A stretch of 12,558 nt of DNA, taken from Candidatus Hydrothermarchaeota archaeon. GTDB lineage: Archaea; Hydrothermarchaeota; Hydrothermarchaeia; Hydrothermarchaeales; WAQR01. Under the pieces are notes generated by a model. The model was not told the origin of the DNA. It worked only from the letters and a program-made list of their open reading frames with translations, and made no database searches. A program made the translations under genes and the position numbers. Where the stretch lies: contig WAQR01000197.1 in NCBI GenBank assembly GCA_015520145.1, forward strand, positions 1 through 12,558, given 5' to 3'. The number at the start of each line of letters is the position of its first letter. The first letter of the stretch is position 1. Below are positions 5,703-12,558 of the stretch, piece by piece.

Positions 5703-6798
5703 ACCCAGTCTCCAGCACCTTTAGTGCAGATAATTTTAATGAAAACAGCACATCTTTTCCCTTAACCAGTTCCATCTTCTCAGCGACATGCCTTGGGACG
5801 TCTGCGAGAAAGAGAGTATTTTTTGCCATAATATGGATGCGAACAAGTGCCCCGCCGTACGGTGTTATCCTCTTTATCCTGCCCTCAAATACATTTTTAT
5901 GTCTCGGGTTTACCGGTATGTCCTGTCTCAGTATCAATATCTCCTCGGGCCTGATGCAGAAACTTACAAAATCCCCTGTCCTCACGTCTGCCGCAGATGC
6001 ATCTATATCAATATCGATATCAAAATCGCCTGACCTTACAACCATCTGTGTCCTGTCTCTTCTGACGACCGTCCCGCTGAATATGTTCTTTGCACCTGTG
6101 AATCTTGCAACAAATTCTGTCCTCGGCTTATAGAATATCTCGCCAGGGGTACCGAGCTGGACAATTCGCCCGTCTTTGATTACAGCAATCCTGTTTGCAA
6201 GGGTTATCGCTTCACTCTGTTTGTGTGTGGCAATAACCACTGTAATGCCCATGCGGTTTATCCTGGATATAATGTCTTCTATCGCCCCTTCTGTTATCGG
6301 GTCGAGGTTTGCAGTAGGCTCGTCGAGTAGGAGTACCTCCGGTCTAAAAACTGCTGCCATGGCAAACGCAACTCTCTGCGCCTCACCTCCTGAAAGTGTC
6401 CTGGCATTTCTCTTTTCATATCCTTCAAGTCCGACAAGGCTTAGTACTTCAGTCACCTTCTGACCCACCAGCCTCTCGTCCTCACCACGGACTCTAAGTC
6501 CCCAGGCAATATTGTCATAGACACTCATATTGAATACCGGCGCACCCTGGATGACCATTGCCATCTTCCGCCTAAGAGGTGTCAGATCAGGGTATGAATC
6601 CATGTCCCGGCCGTTGAAATACAGTTTTCCTGATGTAGGACGTTCAAGGAGATTTAGGATTCTAAGCAGTGTGGTTTTACCTGCACCGCTCGTACCAAGT
6701 ATTGCCAGTATCTCGCCGTCTCTTATCTCTATATTGACATCCTCTAGAGCCTGCTTATCAGCGAATTTCTTGCACAAGTTCTCTGTCCTGATTATCAT
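5701..6798 (-). CDS. tupC: Tungstate ABC transporter, ATP-binding protein
   Basis: A 365-residue ATPase that drives tungstate import. Walker A is GTSGAGKTT (35-43), the Q-loop glutamine is Gln84 (MVIQGAPVF), the signature is LSGGEAQ (135-141), Walker B is VLLLDEP (155-161) and the switch histidine is His192 (IATHKQSE). Residues from about 245 to the end form a TOBE/MOP-like domain, which in molybdate and tungstate ATPases can bind oxyanion and inhibit transport. An in-frame ATG at 6822 would add MGSKEVGW. I choose the ATG at 6798 because it overlaps the tupB stop as ATGA and gives the standard MIIRTENLCKKF start. TupC rather than ModC or WtpC is judged from the tupA and tupB partners. Confidence 0.92.
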   Translation of the reverse strand: MIIRTENLCKKFADKQALEDVNIEIRDGEILAILGTSGAGKTTLLRILNLLERPTSGKLYFNGRDMDSYPDLTPLRRKMAMVIQGAPVFNMSVYDNIAWGLRVRGEDERLVGQKVTEVLSLVGLEGYEKRNARTLSGGEAQRVAFAMAAVFRPEVLLLDEPTANLDPITEGAIEDIISRINRMGITVVIATHKQSEAITLANRIAVIKDGRIVQLGTPGEIFYKPRTEFVARFTGAKNIFSGTVVRRDRTQMVVRSGDFDIDIDIDASAADVRTGDFVSFCIRPEEILILRQDIPVNPRHKNVFEGRIKRITPYGGALVRIHIMAKNTLFLADVPRHVAEKMELVKGKDVLFSLKLSALKVLETG

Positions 6799-7547
6799 CC
6801 AACCGACCTCTTTCGAACCCACATTGCGATAAAATTCACAAAAAACGACAGGATAAGCAGTATGATTCCAAACGCAATTGCCTCAGGGATGTTCCCCTGT
6901 CTTGTCTCCACAGTTATCGCGGTTGTAAGCGTCCTTGTATATGAGACGTCCTGGAGAACCCCGCCGAGGTAGAGCTGGTGTACAATGTTCCCGCCGACAG
7001 TAAGTATTGCCCCGACCTCTGCAATCGCCCTGCCAAAACCTGCCAGGATGGCGGTGATTATTCCAAGACGCGCCTCTTTTAAGACCTGGAGGGATACGTC
7101 CAGCTTCGTACCGCCGAGCGTATATGCAGTATCCCATACCTTTCTTGGTATGCTCTCGATTGCTGTGATGCTGACACCTGTTATAATTGGGGTTGCAAGG
7201 ATGTACTGGGCAATTATCATCGCAGCAGGAGTGTATATCAGATCAAGGAACCCGATAGGCCCCCTCCTCGTAAGGAAAAGAAAAACGACCAGACCCACAG
7301 CTACCGGAGGCAGGCCCATCGAGGTATTTATCGCTGTCCTCAAAAGCTCCTTTCCTCTAAACTCGCTAAAGGATATGGCAGAGGCCAGGGCTATGGCAGT
7401 AATGGCACTCAGTATTACTGCCACACCAGATACCATCAACTGGACCTTTGTAACGCTTGCTACATAGGGATCCATCCTGACTATCAGGTCAACTGCCTGG
7501 ATTATCCCTGCAAACAGGAACTCAAGACTGCTGTTACTGCCGCTCAT
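6795..7547 (-). CDS. tupB: Tungstate ABC transporter, permease
   Basis: A 250-residue inner-membrane permease with about five or six hydrophobic segments. It shows the TupB-type run LPPVAVGLVVFLFLTRRGP and YTPAAMIIAQYILATPII, which distinguishes TupB from ModB. The ATPase-coupling loop is in YTLGGTKLDVSLQVLKEA, followed by AGFGRAIAEVGAILTVGGN. Its stop overlaps the tupC start. It lies 95 bp downstream of tupA, behind a purine-rich leader on the coding strand. The start ATG at 7547 gives a short polar N-terminus (MSGSNSS) before the first helix, as is usual. No strong Shine-Dalgarno is visible; GAAGAGAAG is the closest. Confidence 0.92.
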   Translation of the reverse strand: MSGSNSSLEFLFAGIIQAVDLIVRMDPYVASVTKVQLMVSGVAVILSAITAIALASAISFSEFRGKELLRTAINTSMGLPPVAVGLVVFLFLTRRGPIGFLDLIYTPAAMIIAQYILATPIITGVSITAIESIPRKVWDTAYTLGGTKLDVSLQVLKEARLGIITAILAGFGRAIAEVGAILTVGGNIVHQLYLGGVLQDVSYTRTLTTAITVETRQGNIPEAIAFGIILLILSFFVNFIAMWVRKRSVG

Positions 7548-7618
7548 GGAAACTTCTCTTCTAACACGTCTTCTACTCTTCTTCTTACACCACTCTCTTT
7601 CTAGTCTCTCTACTTAAA

Positions 7619-7644
7619 TCATTTTCCAATCTCATTTTCCAATC
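7619..7644 (-). repeat. 13-bp perfect tandem repeat at the tupA stop
   Basis: TCATTTTCCAATC occurs twice head to tail (7619-7631 and 7632-7644, plus-strand sequence). The second copy includes two bases of the tupA stop codon (TGA, 7645-7643 on the minus strand). It probably arose by slippage. On the mRNA each unit contributes GATTGGAAAATGA. Confidence 0.75.
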
Positions 7645-8590
7645 ATTTTGCATCAGGGAAGAAGAGCTGCTCTCCGTTGACCCTGTAGTTTTTGATGAGT
7701 TCCTGGCCATCTTTTGAGGTCACAAACTCTATGTATTCCATTGCAAGTTTGTAGTTGACATCAGGGTATTTTTCCGGGTTGACAGCGATGATACCATAGG
7801 GGTTCTTCAGTATCGGGTCACCGCCCTTTACAGGCCCTTCGACGAGGAGCTGCAACTCAAACCCTTCTTTTGACTTCCATTTGATGTAGGTACCGCGGTC
7901 TGCAAGCGTATAGCCGAGCTTTTCGTTGGCAGCGGTGAGTGTGTCTCCCATCCCCTTCCCAACCGAGTTATACCACGTCCCGGAAGGAACAATGCCTGTA
8001 GCATCCCAGATAGCTTTTTCTTTTGTATGGGTTCCCGAGTTATCCCCCCTCGAGAAGAACGTGGCATTCCCGGCCATGCCTGCAGCCGCGATATTCCTGA
8101 ATGCCTCAGCAGCGCTGGTCATCCCTCTTATTTTAGCAGGGTCAGATTCTGGCCCCAGGATTACAAAGTCGTTGTACATCACATCCCTGCGGTTGACGCC
8201 GTAGCCCTCATTGACAAAGGCATCTTCCTTGCCCCTTGCATGTACAAATATCAGGTCAGCATCACCATCCTTTGCTGTCTGGATGGCTGCACCTGTACCT
8301 TTGGGGATGACCTCGACAATGCAGTTGCATTTCTGCTGGAATACTGGATTTAAAACGTCAAGGAGTCCTGAATCATACGTGCTTGTTGTCGTTGCCATTC
8401 TAAGCTTTTCCTGAACCTTGATAGGCTCATCCTGGACATGTGCAGGTTCGTTTTGAACAGGTGGGTTCGTTACTCCGGATGCGGTTGATTCGGTTGATTC
8501 CTTTCCGATACAGCCAGCACCTAATATAACCATCAATATCGTGCCTAACAAAACCGATTTTAAGAAAATCTCTCTCATGTCCTTTCTCAT
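7643..8590 (-). CDS. tupA: Tungstate-binding lipoprotein
   Basis: The extracytoplasmic binding protein of the TupABC importer, 315 residues from the chosen start. A lipoprotein signal runs MRKDMREIFLK, hydrophobic core, then GAGC with Cys27 the likely lipidated residue, followed by a Thr/Glu/Pro-rich linker. The binding domain begins RMATTTSTYDSGLLD (from about residue 64), the TTTS loop that contacts the oxyanion in TupA, and continues with PKGTGAAIQ, DADLIFVHARGKEDAF and the second ligand loop FFSRGDNSGTHTKE. These motifs separate TupA from ModA and WtpA. Starts at ATG 8602 or GTG 8638 are also open. I prefer 8590 because it gives a normal signal-peptide length; no ribosome binding site decides. 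It is transcribed divergently from tfx. Confidence 0.9.
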   Translation of the reverse strand: MRKDMREIFLKSVLLGTILMVILGAGCIGKESTESTASGVTNPPVQNEPAHVQDEPIKVQEKLRMATTTSTYDSGLLDVLNPVFQQKCNCIVEVIPKGTGAAIQTAKDGDADLIFVHARGKEDAFVNEGYGVNRRDVMYNDFVILGPESDPAKIRGMTSAAEAFRNIAAAGMAGNATFFSRGDNSGTHTKEKAIWDATGIVPSGTWYNSVGKGMGDTLTAANEKLGYTLADRGTYIKWKSKEGFELQLLVEGPVKGGDPILKNPYGIIAVNPEKYPDVNYKLAMEYIEFVTSKDGQELIKNYRVNGEQLFFPDAK

Positions 8591-8638
8591 GATGCCTTTC
8601 ATGTTTTCTATGTCTCTGTCTCCTGTCACTTTTGTCAC

Positions 8639-8818
8639 CTCTTGTAAACTCTGTAAAGGTTGGAGGTGAGAAGGAATCGGAAAAGGAATCGATTACCATC
8701 CTGCCCTTCTGCACCTGTGTTTATGCAACACCTGTAACCCATCAAGAGGTACGTGATATTTAAATCTTGTGATTTGATTCCAAAAAGTAAATATATATGT
8801 TTACAAAATAGTCAATTT
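8639..8818. promoter_or_regulatory. Divergent tupA/tfx promoter region with repeated motifs
   Basis: The gap contains several paired short motifs: TGTAAA at 8643 and 8652; AAGGAATCG at 8671-8679 and 8683-8691 (12-bp period); CACCTGT at 8712-8718 and 8729-8735 (17-bp period); and the palindrome AAATC-TTGT-GATTT at 8762-8775. TTTAAATA on the minus strand (about 8757-8764) could be the tupA TATA box, giving a leader of roughly 100 nt or more. Such an arrangement suits a regulator controlling both genes, with Tfx itself the obvious candidate. Binding is inference. Confidence 0.5.
8788..8798 (+). promoter_or_regulatory. tfx TATA box (leaderless)
   Basis: TAAATATATAT is centred about 26 bp before the tfx ATG at 8819. 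With normal archaeal spacing, transcription would begin at or next to the ATG, which fits the absence of a ribosome binding site. Confidence 0.6.
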
Positions 8819-9229
8819 ATGAGTGAAAAAATATCGGATTCGTTTCTAACCAAACGACAGATGGAGGTCCTGGAACTCCGCAGCAGGTGGTGTACCCAGG
8901 AAGAGATTGCCAGGGAACTTGGCACTACAAGGGAGAATGTCACCATCACAGAGAAAAGGGCGCTGGAGAATATCAAAAAGGCCAGGAGGACAATTGATGC
9001 CTTTGAGATGCTCAGTCCTGTGGAAATAGAGATTGAAAAGGGAGATGATATCTTCCAGGTGCCTGATAAAATCCTGCGGATAGGAGATGCCAACGGGATA
9101 GATGTCCTTTACAACAGGACGACTATTGTAGGCATGCTTAGAAGAAAGGCACGGGACAGGATAAGAGGAAACAGGATTTTAGATGGTTTTAAAGTCCTGC
9201 TTTTAAGAAACGGGAAGATACGGTTATGA
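8819..9229 (+). CDS. tfx: Tfx-family DNA-binding regulator
   Basis: A 136-residue archaeal regulator. The N-terminal part is the Tfx helix-turn-helix: FLTKRQMEVLELRSRW, TQEEIARELGTT, REN-VTITEKRALENIKKA (residues 10-55), sigma-70 region-4-like in form. Residues 64-136 are a second domain (VEIEIEKGDDIFQVPDKILR, then a basic segment around KARDRIRGNRI), typical of Tfx and possibly effector-sensing. Established knowledge: Tfx of Methanothermobacter was isolated as a protein binding near the fmdECB promoter, the molybdenum formylmethanofuran dehydrogenase operon. Here it sits divergent to the tungstate importer and about 5 kb from fwd genes, which supports a metal-related role. An upstream ATG at 8753 would overlap the promoter, so 8819 is preferred. 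Its last 41 bases overlap the end of the opposite-strand propeller gene. Confidence 0.9.
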   Translation: MSEKISDSFLTKRQMEVLELRSRWCTQEEIARELGTTRENVTITEKRALENIKKARRTIDAFEMLSPVEIEIEKGDDIFQVPDKILRIGDANGIDVLYNRTTIVGMLRRKARDRIRGNRILDGFKVLLLRNGKIRL

Positions 9230-10496
9230 TATTTCCCTGAAGACGATCTCTGGTGTTAAGCGAGATTCCAAGAGGGTGTCTGGAGACCTTCTCGAACATG
9301 GCCAGCATGTATAGGAGCATGGCAAGAAGCCCGATTATCCCGATACCCATTGATATGTCTTCCAGGCTAATATCACTGATATCACTGTAGATATCCCTGT
9401 AAGTGCGTCCTGTACGTCCACCTATATTTTTCCGCAGATTATTATCGGTTTCAGTTGTTTCAAGCGGTCTCTTATCCAGATCTTTCTGTCTGGAGTCATC
9501 TATCTGATGCAGGCGTTCCTGATTTGTATCTTTTGTTGTTGAAGATACTGTAGCAGCAACTGCAGTAACAGGGAGAGGGGCTACGCCCACAGCCGGTTCT
9601 ACTGCGGCCGGCACAGTGTTCTCTATGTCCATGACCCATATCTCATACACTCCTGTCTGGTCAGAGGAGTATGCAATTCTCTTCCCATCAGGACTTAAAG
9701 AAGGATTCACCTGCCAGAACCTGTTCGAGGTCAACTGCTCAATGCCTGTTCCGTCAGGTCTCATCAAAAAGATATCATAATCCCCGGACTTTCTGGAGAC
9801 AAATGCAATTTTACCATCAGGTGCCCAGGATATCTGGCCTCTCCAGTACGTGTCTTTTGCCAGGACCTGCCTGTTATTGCCGTCCCTGTCCATGACCATT
9901 ATATCATAACCATCAGGACCGACTGCCATATATGCGATTTTCTCACCATCAGGGCTCCACTGCGGCGTCCATTCTCCAATGCCTGTGGAGGTCAGCTGTC
10001 TCTTGTTGCTGCCGTCTTTGTCCATGACCCAGATATCGTAATTGGGGTATCTGCCTGCCATATATGCGATTTTCTCACCGTCAGGACTCCATGACGGCGA
10101 ACCTGCCCAACTGCTGCCAGATGTCAGCGGGATTTTATTACTGCCATCTTTGTCCATTACAAAGATATACTGTTTTCCAAAACGTTCTGAAACATACGCG
10201 ATTTTCTCACCATTCGGGCTGAAGACCGGCTGTGTGTCCCTGAAGATATCAGAGGTGAGGGGGATCTGGTTTGAACCGTCTTTATCCATTATCCAGATAT
10301 CCGCCGTGCCTGAGCGCGTGGACGAGTATACGATTTTGTTTCCGTCAGGGCTCCAGGCGGGGAATGTCCCGGACGTCCAGGTAAGCTGTACAGCAGGCCG
10401 CGTATCTCCTGACAGCGCACTGACGCTGCCTGTTGCAGTTAGAAATATTATAATGCAGATACTTATTATACTTATTCTGGAAAATTTTGATAGCAT
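9189..10496 (-). CDS. Secreted, membrane-anchored TolB-like six-blade beta-propeller protein
   Basis: A protein of about 435 residues. A signal peptide or anchor (hydrophobic run ending near SVSALSG) leads into six PD40/WD40-like repeats, each about 43 residues, marked by WSPDGNKIVYSS, FSPNGEKIAYVS, WSPDGEKIAYMA (twice), WAPDGKIAFVS and LSPDGKRIAYSS and by IWVMDKDGSN-type strands. An Ala/Val/Thr-rich then acidic linker follows (about 304-384), with a transmembrane helix near 385-402 (GIGIIGLLAMLLYMLAMF) and a basic 34-residue tail. The propeller should face the cell exterior and the tail the cytoplasm. Two ATGs lie at 10499 and 10496; GGAG (10507-10504) is 7 nt from the second, so that is preferred. 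It resembles the TolB propeller, but archaea lack the Tol system, so its partner is unknown. Confidence 0.85.
   Translation of the reverse strand: MLSKFSRISIISICIIIFLTATGSVSALSGDTRPAVQLTWTSGTFPAWSPDGNKIVYSSTRSGTADIWIMDKDGSNQIPLTSDIFRDTQPVFSPNGEKIAYVSERFGKQYIFVMDKDGSNKIPLTSGSSWAGSPSWSPDGEKIAYMAGRYPNYDIWVMDKDGSNKRQLTSTGIGEWTPQWSPDGEKIAYMAVGPDGYDIMVMDRDGNNRQVLAKDTYWRGQISWAPDGKIAFVSRKSGDYDIFLMRPDGTGIEQLTSNRFWQVNPSLSPDGKRIAYSSDQTGVYEIWVMDIENTVPAAVEPAVGVAPLPVTAVAATVSSTTKDTNQERLHQIDDSRQKDLDKRPLETTETDNNLRKNIGGRTGRTYRDIYSDISDISLEDISMGIGIIGLLAMLLYMLAMFEKVSRHPLGISLNTRDRLQGNIITVSSRFLKAGL
9925..10092 (-). repeat. Near-identical propeller-blade DNA repeats
   Basis: The stretch GCCATATATGCGATTTTCTC recurs at 9925 and 10057 (plus-strand sequence), 132 bp apart, and the similarity continues through the following TCAGG and CTCCA segments. 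It encodes the two WSPDGEKIAYMA blades. Such DNA-level identity indicates recent blade duplication or gene conversion within the gene. Confidence 0.7.
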
Positions 10497-10503
10497 CATC
10501 TAT

Positions 10504-10537
10504 CTCCTTATTAAATATATGCGCCTTCATGATATAA
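10504..10537 (-). promoter_or_regulatory. Start region of the propeller gene (RBS and TATA-like)
   Basis: On the minus strand, GGAG at 10507-10504 lies 7 nt before ATG 10496. An AT-rich box (CTTATATC, about 10537-10530) is placed to start a short leader. A second AT stretch at 10519-10509 is too close to the ATG to be the TATA box. Confidence 0.4.
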
Positions 10538-10582
10538 GATTTTATTGGTGATACATTGGAATACATTGACATCCATAGTGAC

Positions 10583-10598
10583 AGAAAAATTTTTAAGC
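10583..10598 (+). promoter_or_regulatory. pheS TATA box (leaderless or near-leaderless)
   Basis: AGAAAAATTTTTAAGC is centred about 30 bp before the ATG at 10624, so the predicted start of transcription falls within a few bases of the ATG. There is no ribosome binding site. A stop codon at 10594 in the pheS frame closes the frame upstream, so the gene cannot start earlier. Confidence 0.55.
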
Positions 10599-10623
10599 TG
10601 GGTCTGTCCAACAGCCTCTTATT

Positions 10624-11883
10624 ATGTACAGACTAACTGACGAGGGGCAGGAGTATTTGGAAACTGGATTGCCAGAAAAGAACCTTGTCCAGGTACTCAA
10701 AGCACTCAAAAAACCCCTTGCACTATCCGAGGCCAGGGATAAGGTCAAAAACTTCAACGTAGCAATTATGTGGGCAAAAAAGAAGGGTCTGGTCGAGATC
10801 AGTGACCGGAAGATTTCCCTGCTGAAACAGGGCGAGTTTTTGGAGGAGGCGGCACTAAATGCCGTGTCAGAAGGCAGGGTTACGGACGTCGATCAGGAAA
10901 TCCTCAATGTACTTATCAGAAGAAAGCTGGTCGAGGAGGTAAGGGAGGACATCTATCATAAAGCGCAAAGGTTTGTTGGAAAAGAGGTAACAAAGCTGAC
11001 AGATGACCTGATAAAGACCGGGCTCTGGAGAGAGGTGAAGTTTAGACCATATAATGTCAGTGCCCCTGGAAAGAGGATAAATCCCGGCAAACGACAGCCC
11101 TATATGCAGTTTGTCCGGAAGATAAAAAGGAAGCTTGTAGAACTGGGATTTAGGGAGATGACCGGCCCGATAATAGAGACCGAGTTCTGGAACTTTGACG
11201 CCCTCTACCAGCCGCAAAACCACCCTGCAAGGGACTGGACAAGCACATACAAGCTGGAATATCCAAGGTACGGCAGGCTGCCTGACAAAAAGATTGTGGA
11301 CCAGGTAAAAGAGACACACGAAAACGGCTGGACCACCAGCTCTACGGGATGGGGATACAGATGGGACCCTGAAAAGGCGATGCGGCTGATGCCGCGGGCA
11401 CATGGCACATGCCTCTCTGCAAGAAAACTTGCATCCGACCCTGAAATCCCGGGCAAATATTTTGCGATTGCCAGGTGCTACCGCCCGGACATCCTCGATG
11501 CCACACATCTAATCGAATTCAATCAGGCGGAAGGTATCGTCATCGACGAGTCGTTAAACCTGAAAAATCTCCTCGGTATCCTCGAGATGTTCGCAAAGGA
11601 AATCGCCGGTGCTAAAAAGGTGAAGTTTTTACCTGACTACTACCCGTTCACAGAACCGTCAGTCCAGCTCTCGGCCATGCACCCTGATCTTGGCTGGATA
11701 GAATTTGGCGGTTCTGGCATATTTAGGGAAGAACTCACAAAACCCCTGGGGATTGACGTGCCAGTAATAGCATGGGGTATCGGGATAGACAGGCTTGCCA
11801 TGTTCAAACTCAATGTACATGATATCCGGTACCTGTTCTCGCAGGACTTAAAATGGCTTAGGGAATCCAGGATGGTGGTATAA
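10624..11883 (+). CDS. pheS: Phenylalanyl-tRNA synthetase alpha subunit (short N-terminus)
   Basis: The catalytic alpha chain of the (alpha-beta)2 enzyme that charges tRNA-Phe, 419 residues. Winged-helix material (residues 20-135) precedes the class II catalytic core. Motif 1 lies in TGPIIETEFWNFDALYQP with NHPARDW (199-205); RAHGTCLSARKLA (258-270) follows; motif 2 is ARCYRPDILDATHLIEFNQAEG (283-304); motif 3 is AWGIGIDRLAMF (383-394). Archaeal homologues are usually about 480-500 residues and begin with a further winged helix that leads into a YRLTEEGxxYLExGLPE segment. Here the protein starts at that segment (MYRLTDEGQEYLETGLPE), with an in-frame stop and a promoter just upstream, so the first module seems to be lost. 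The core looks fully functional. The TAA is immediately followed by the pheT GTG. Confidence 0.94.
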   Translation: MYRLTDEGQEYLETGLPEKNLVQVLKALKKPLALSEARDKVKNFNVAIMWAKKKGLVEISDRKISLLKQGEFLEEAALNAVSEGRVTDVDQEILNVLIRRKLVEEVREDIYHKAQRFVGKEVTKLTDDLIKTGLWREVKFRPYNVSAPGKRINPGKRQPYMQFVRKIKRKLVELGFREMTGPIIETEFWNFDALYQPQNHPARDWTSTYKLEYPRYGRLPDKKIVDQVKETHENGWTTSSTGWGYRWDPEKAMRLMPRAHGTCLSARKLASDPEIPGKYFAIARCYRPDILDATHLIEFNQAEGIVIDESLNLKNLLGILEMFAKEIAGAKKVKFLPDYYPFTEPSVQLSAMHPDLGWIEFGGSGIFREELTKPLGIDVPVIAWGIGIDRLAMFKLNVHDIRYLFSQDLKWLRESRMVV

Positions 11884-12558
11884 GTGCCAACTGTGGAGTT
11901 TTCACTTGAAGATTTGCAGGCCATTCTTTGTAAAAAGGTATCGAAAGCCGAGCTTGCTGATGGGATATTGTTTGCTAAAGGCGAGATCGAATCAGAATCC
12001 AATGGGGAGCTGAAAGTCGATATAAAAGATACGAACCGCCCGGACCTCTGGAGCGTTGAGGGTATTGCCCGTGAACTCAAAGGGCACTACGAGATCGAGA
12101 CAGGTATCGCGGAATACGAGGTTACCGACTCCGGCATAGAGATGAACGTGGATAAAAAGGTCGAGAAGGTCAGGGCAAAAACCGCTGGAGCTGTTGTAAA
12201 GGGTTTGGATTTTGATCACGATTCCATAAAACAGATGATCCAGCTCCAGGAAAAGGTTACGATGACCTATGGGAAGAACAGGGACTCGGTCGCAATCGGA
12301 GTGTACGATTACGATAAGATAGTGCCGCCTGTCATATACACGACAGTGAAACCTGGGGGAATAAAATTCGTTCCGCTGGATTTAGATGAAGAACTCACTC
12401 CTGAAGAGATACTCCTAAAACATCCAAAAGGCCAGGAATACGGGCACCTGATTAAAGATGCAGACGAATATCCTTTGATGATAGATTCAAATAACAATGT
12501 CCTCTCAATCCCGCCTATAATAAATTCTGTTTACACAGGGAAGGTTACAGAAGATACC
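11884..12558 (+). CDS. pheT: Phenylalanyl-tRNA synthetase beta subunit (partial, 5' part)
   Basis: The frame runs open from GTG 11884 to the window end (225 codons), so only the N-terminal two-fifths or so of a usual archaeal beta chain (about 550 residues) is present. The start MPTVEFSLEDLQAILCKKVS, the family motif DTNRPDLWSVEGIAREL and the B3/4-domain segment LSIPPIINSVYTG identify it. In archaeal PheT the B3/4 region carries editing activity against Tyr-tRNA-Phe, and later domains bind the alpha chain. A GTG start directly after the pheS TAA indicates coupled translation. It is missing the B5 and synthetase-like domains because the window ends. Confidence 0.94.
   Translation, partial: MPTVEFSLEDLQAILCKKVSKAELADGILFAKGEIESESNGELKVDIKDTNRPDLWSVEGIARELKGHYEIETGIAEYEVTDSGIEMNVDKKVEKVRAKTAGAVVKGLDFDHDSIKQMIQLQEKVTMTYGKNRDSVAIGVYDYDKIVPPVIYTTVKPGGIKFVPLDLDEELTPEEILLKHPKGQEYGHLIKDADEYPLMIDSNNNVLSIPPIINSVYTGKVTEDT

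Noticed and set aside
9600..10400. Regular repeats resembling a CRISPR array
   Set aside because: The roughly 130-bp period is the propeller blade repeat within a single open frame; there are no short identical repeats with unique spacers.
10500..10623. Missing PheS N-terminus lost by a frameshift
   Set aside because: The three plus frames upstream of 10624 do not show winged-helix sequence, and the region holds the promoters of pheS and the propeller gene, so it is a real early boundary rather than a broken frame.

Overview
The window is archaeal and most likely comes from a methanogen or a methane/alkane-oxidising relative in the Euryarchaeota/Halobacteriota. Evidence seen in the sequence: formylmethanofuran dehydrogenase genes, an archaeal-type PheS/PheT pair, a Tfx-family regulator, TATA boxes placed for leaderless transcription, and heavy use of AGG/AGA and ATA codons. 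Archaeoglobus-like organisms also carry fwd genes, so the exact lineage is not fixed by the sequence.

Layout. Positions 14-3994 (+) hold a tightly coupled fwd operon: a small [4Fe-4S]/winged-helix protein, fwdD, fwdB and fwdA, with junctions that overlap or nearly touch. A 35-codon ORF overlaps the fwdA stop exactly where fwdC normally follows fwdA; it may be a fwdC remnant. Positions 4099-4478 are a gap with T-runs, hairpins, TATA-like sites, a 36-codon ORF and short direct repeats. An HD-domain phosphohydrolase lies at 4479-5666 (+). Convergent to it is a tungstate transporter operon on the minus strand, tupA-tupB-tupC (8590 down to 5701). A repeat-rich divergent promoter region separates tupA from a Tfx-family regulator (8819-9229, +). 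The 3' end of tfx overlaps the 3' end of a secreted, membrane-anchored TolB-like six-blade propeller protein (10496-9189, -). Finally, 10624-12558 (+) holds leaderless pheS followed without a gap by pheT, which runs off the window.

How the genes fit together. FwdABD is the core of the enzyme that interconverts CO2 and formylmethanofuran at a tungsten or molybdenum bis-pterin site. TupABC imports tungstate. Tfx is the family whose founding member was found bound near the fmd promoter of Methanothermobacter. The locus therefore reads as a metal-enzyme island: the catalyst, the metal supply and a candidate regulator. The most notable points are the apparent loss of fwdC after fwdA, the [4Fe-4S]/winged-helix protein heading the fwd genes, the tfx/tupA divergent arrangement with repeated motifs, and a PheS that appears to lack its first winged-helix module. 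I found no CRISPR array, tRNA, rRNA or insertion sequence.
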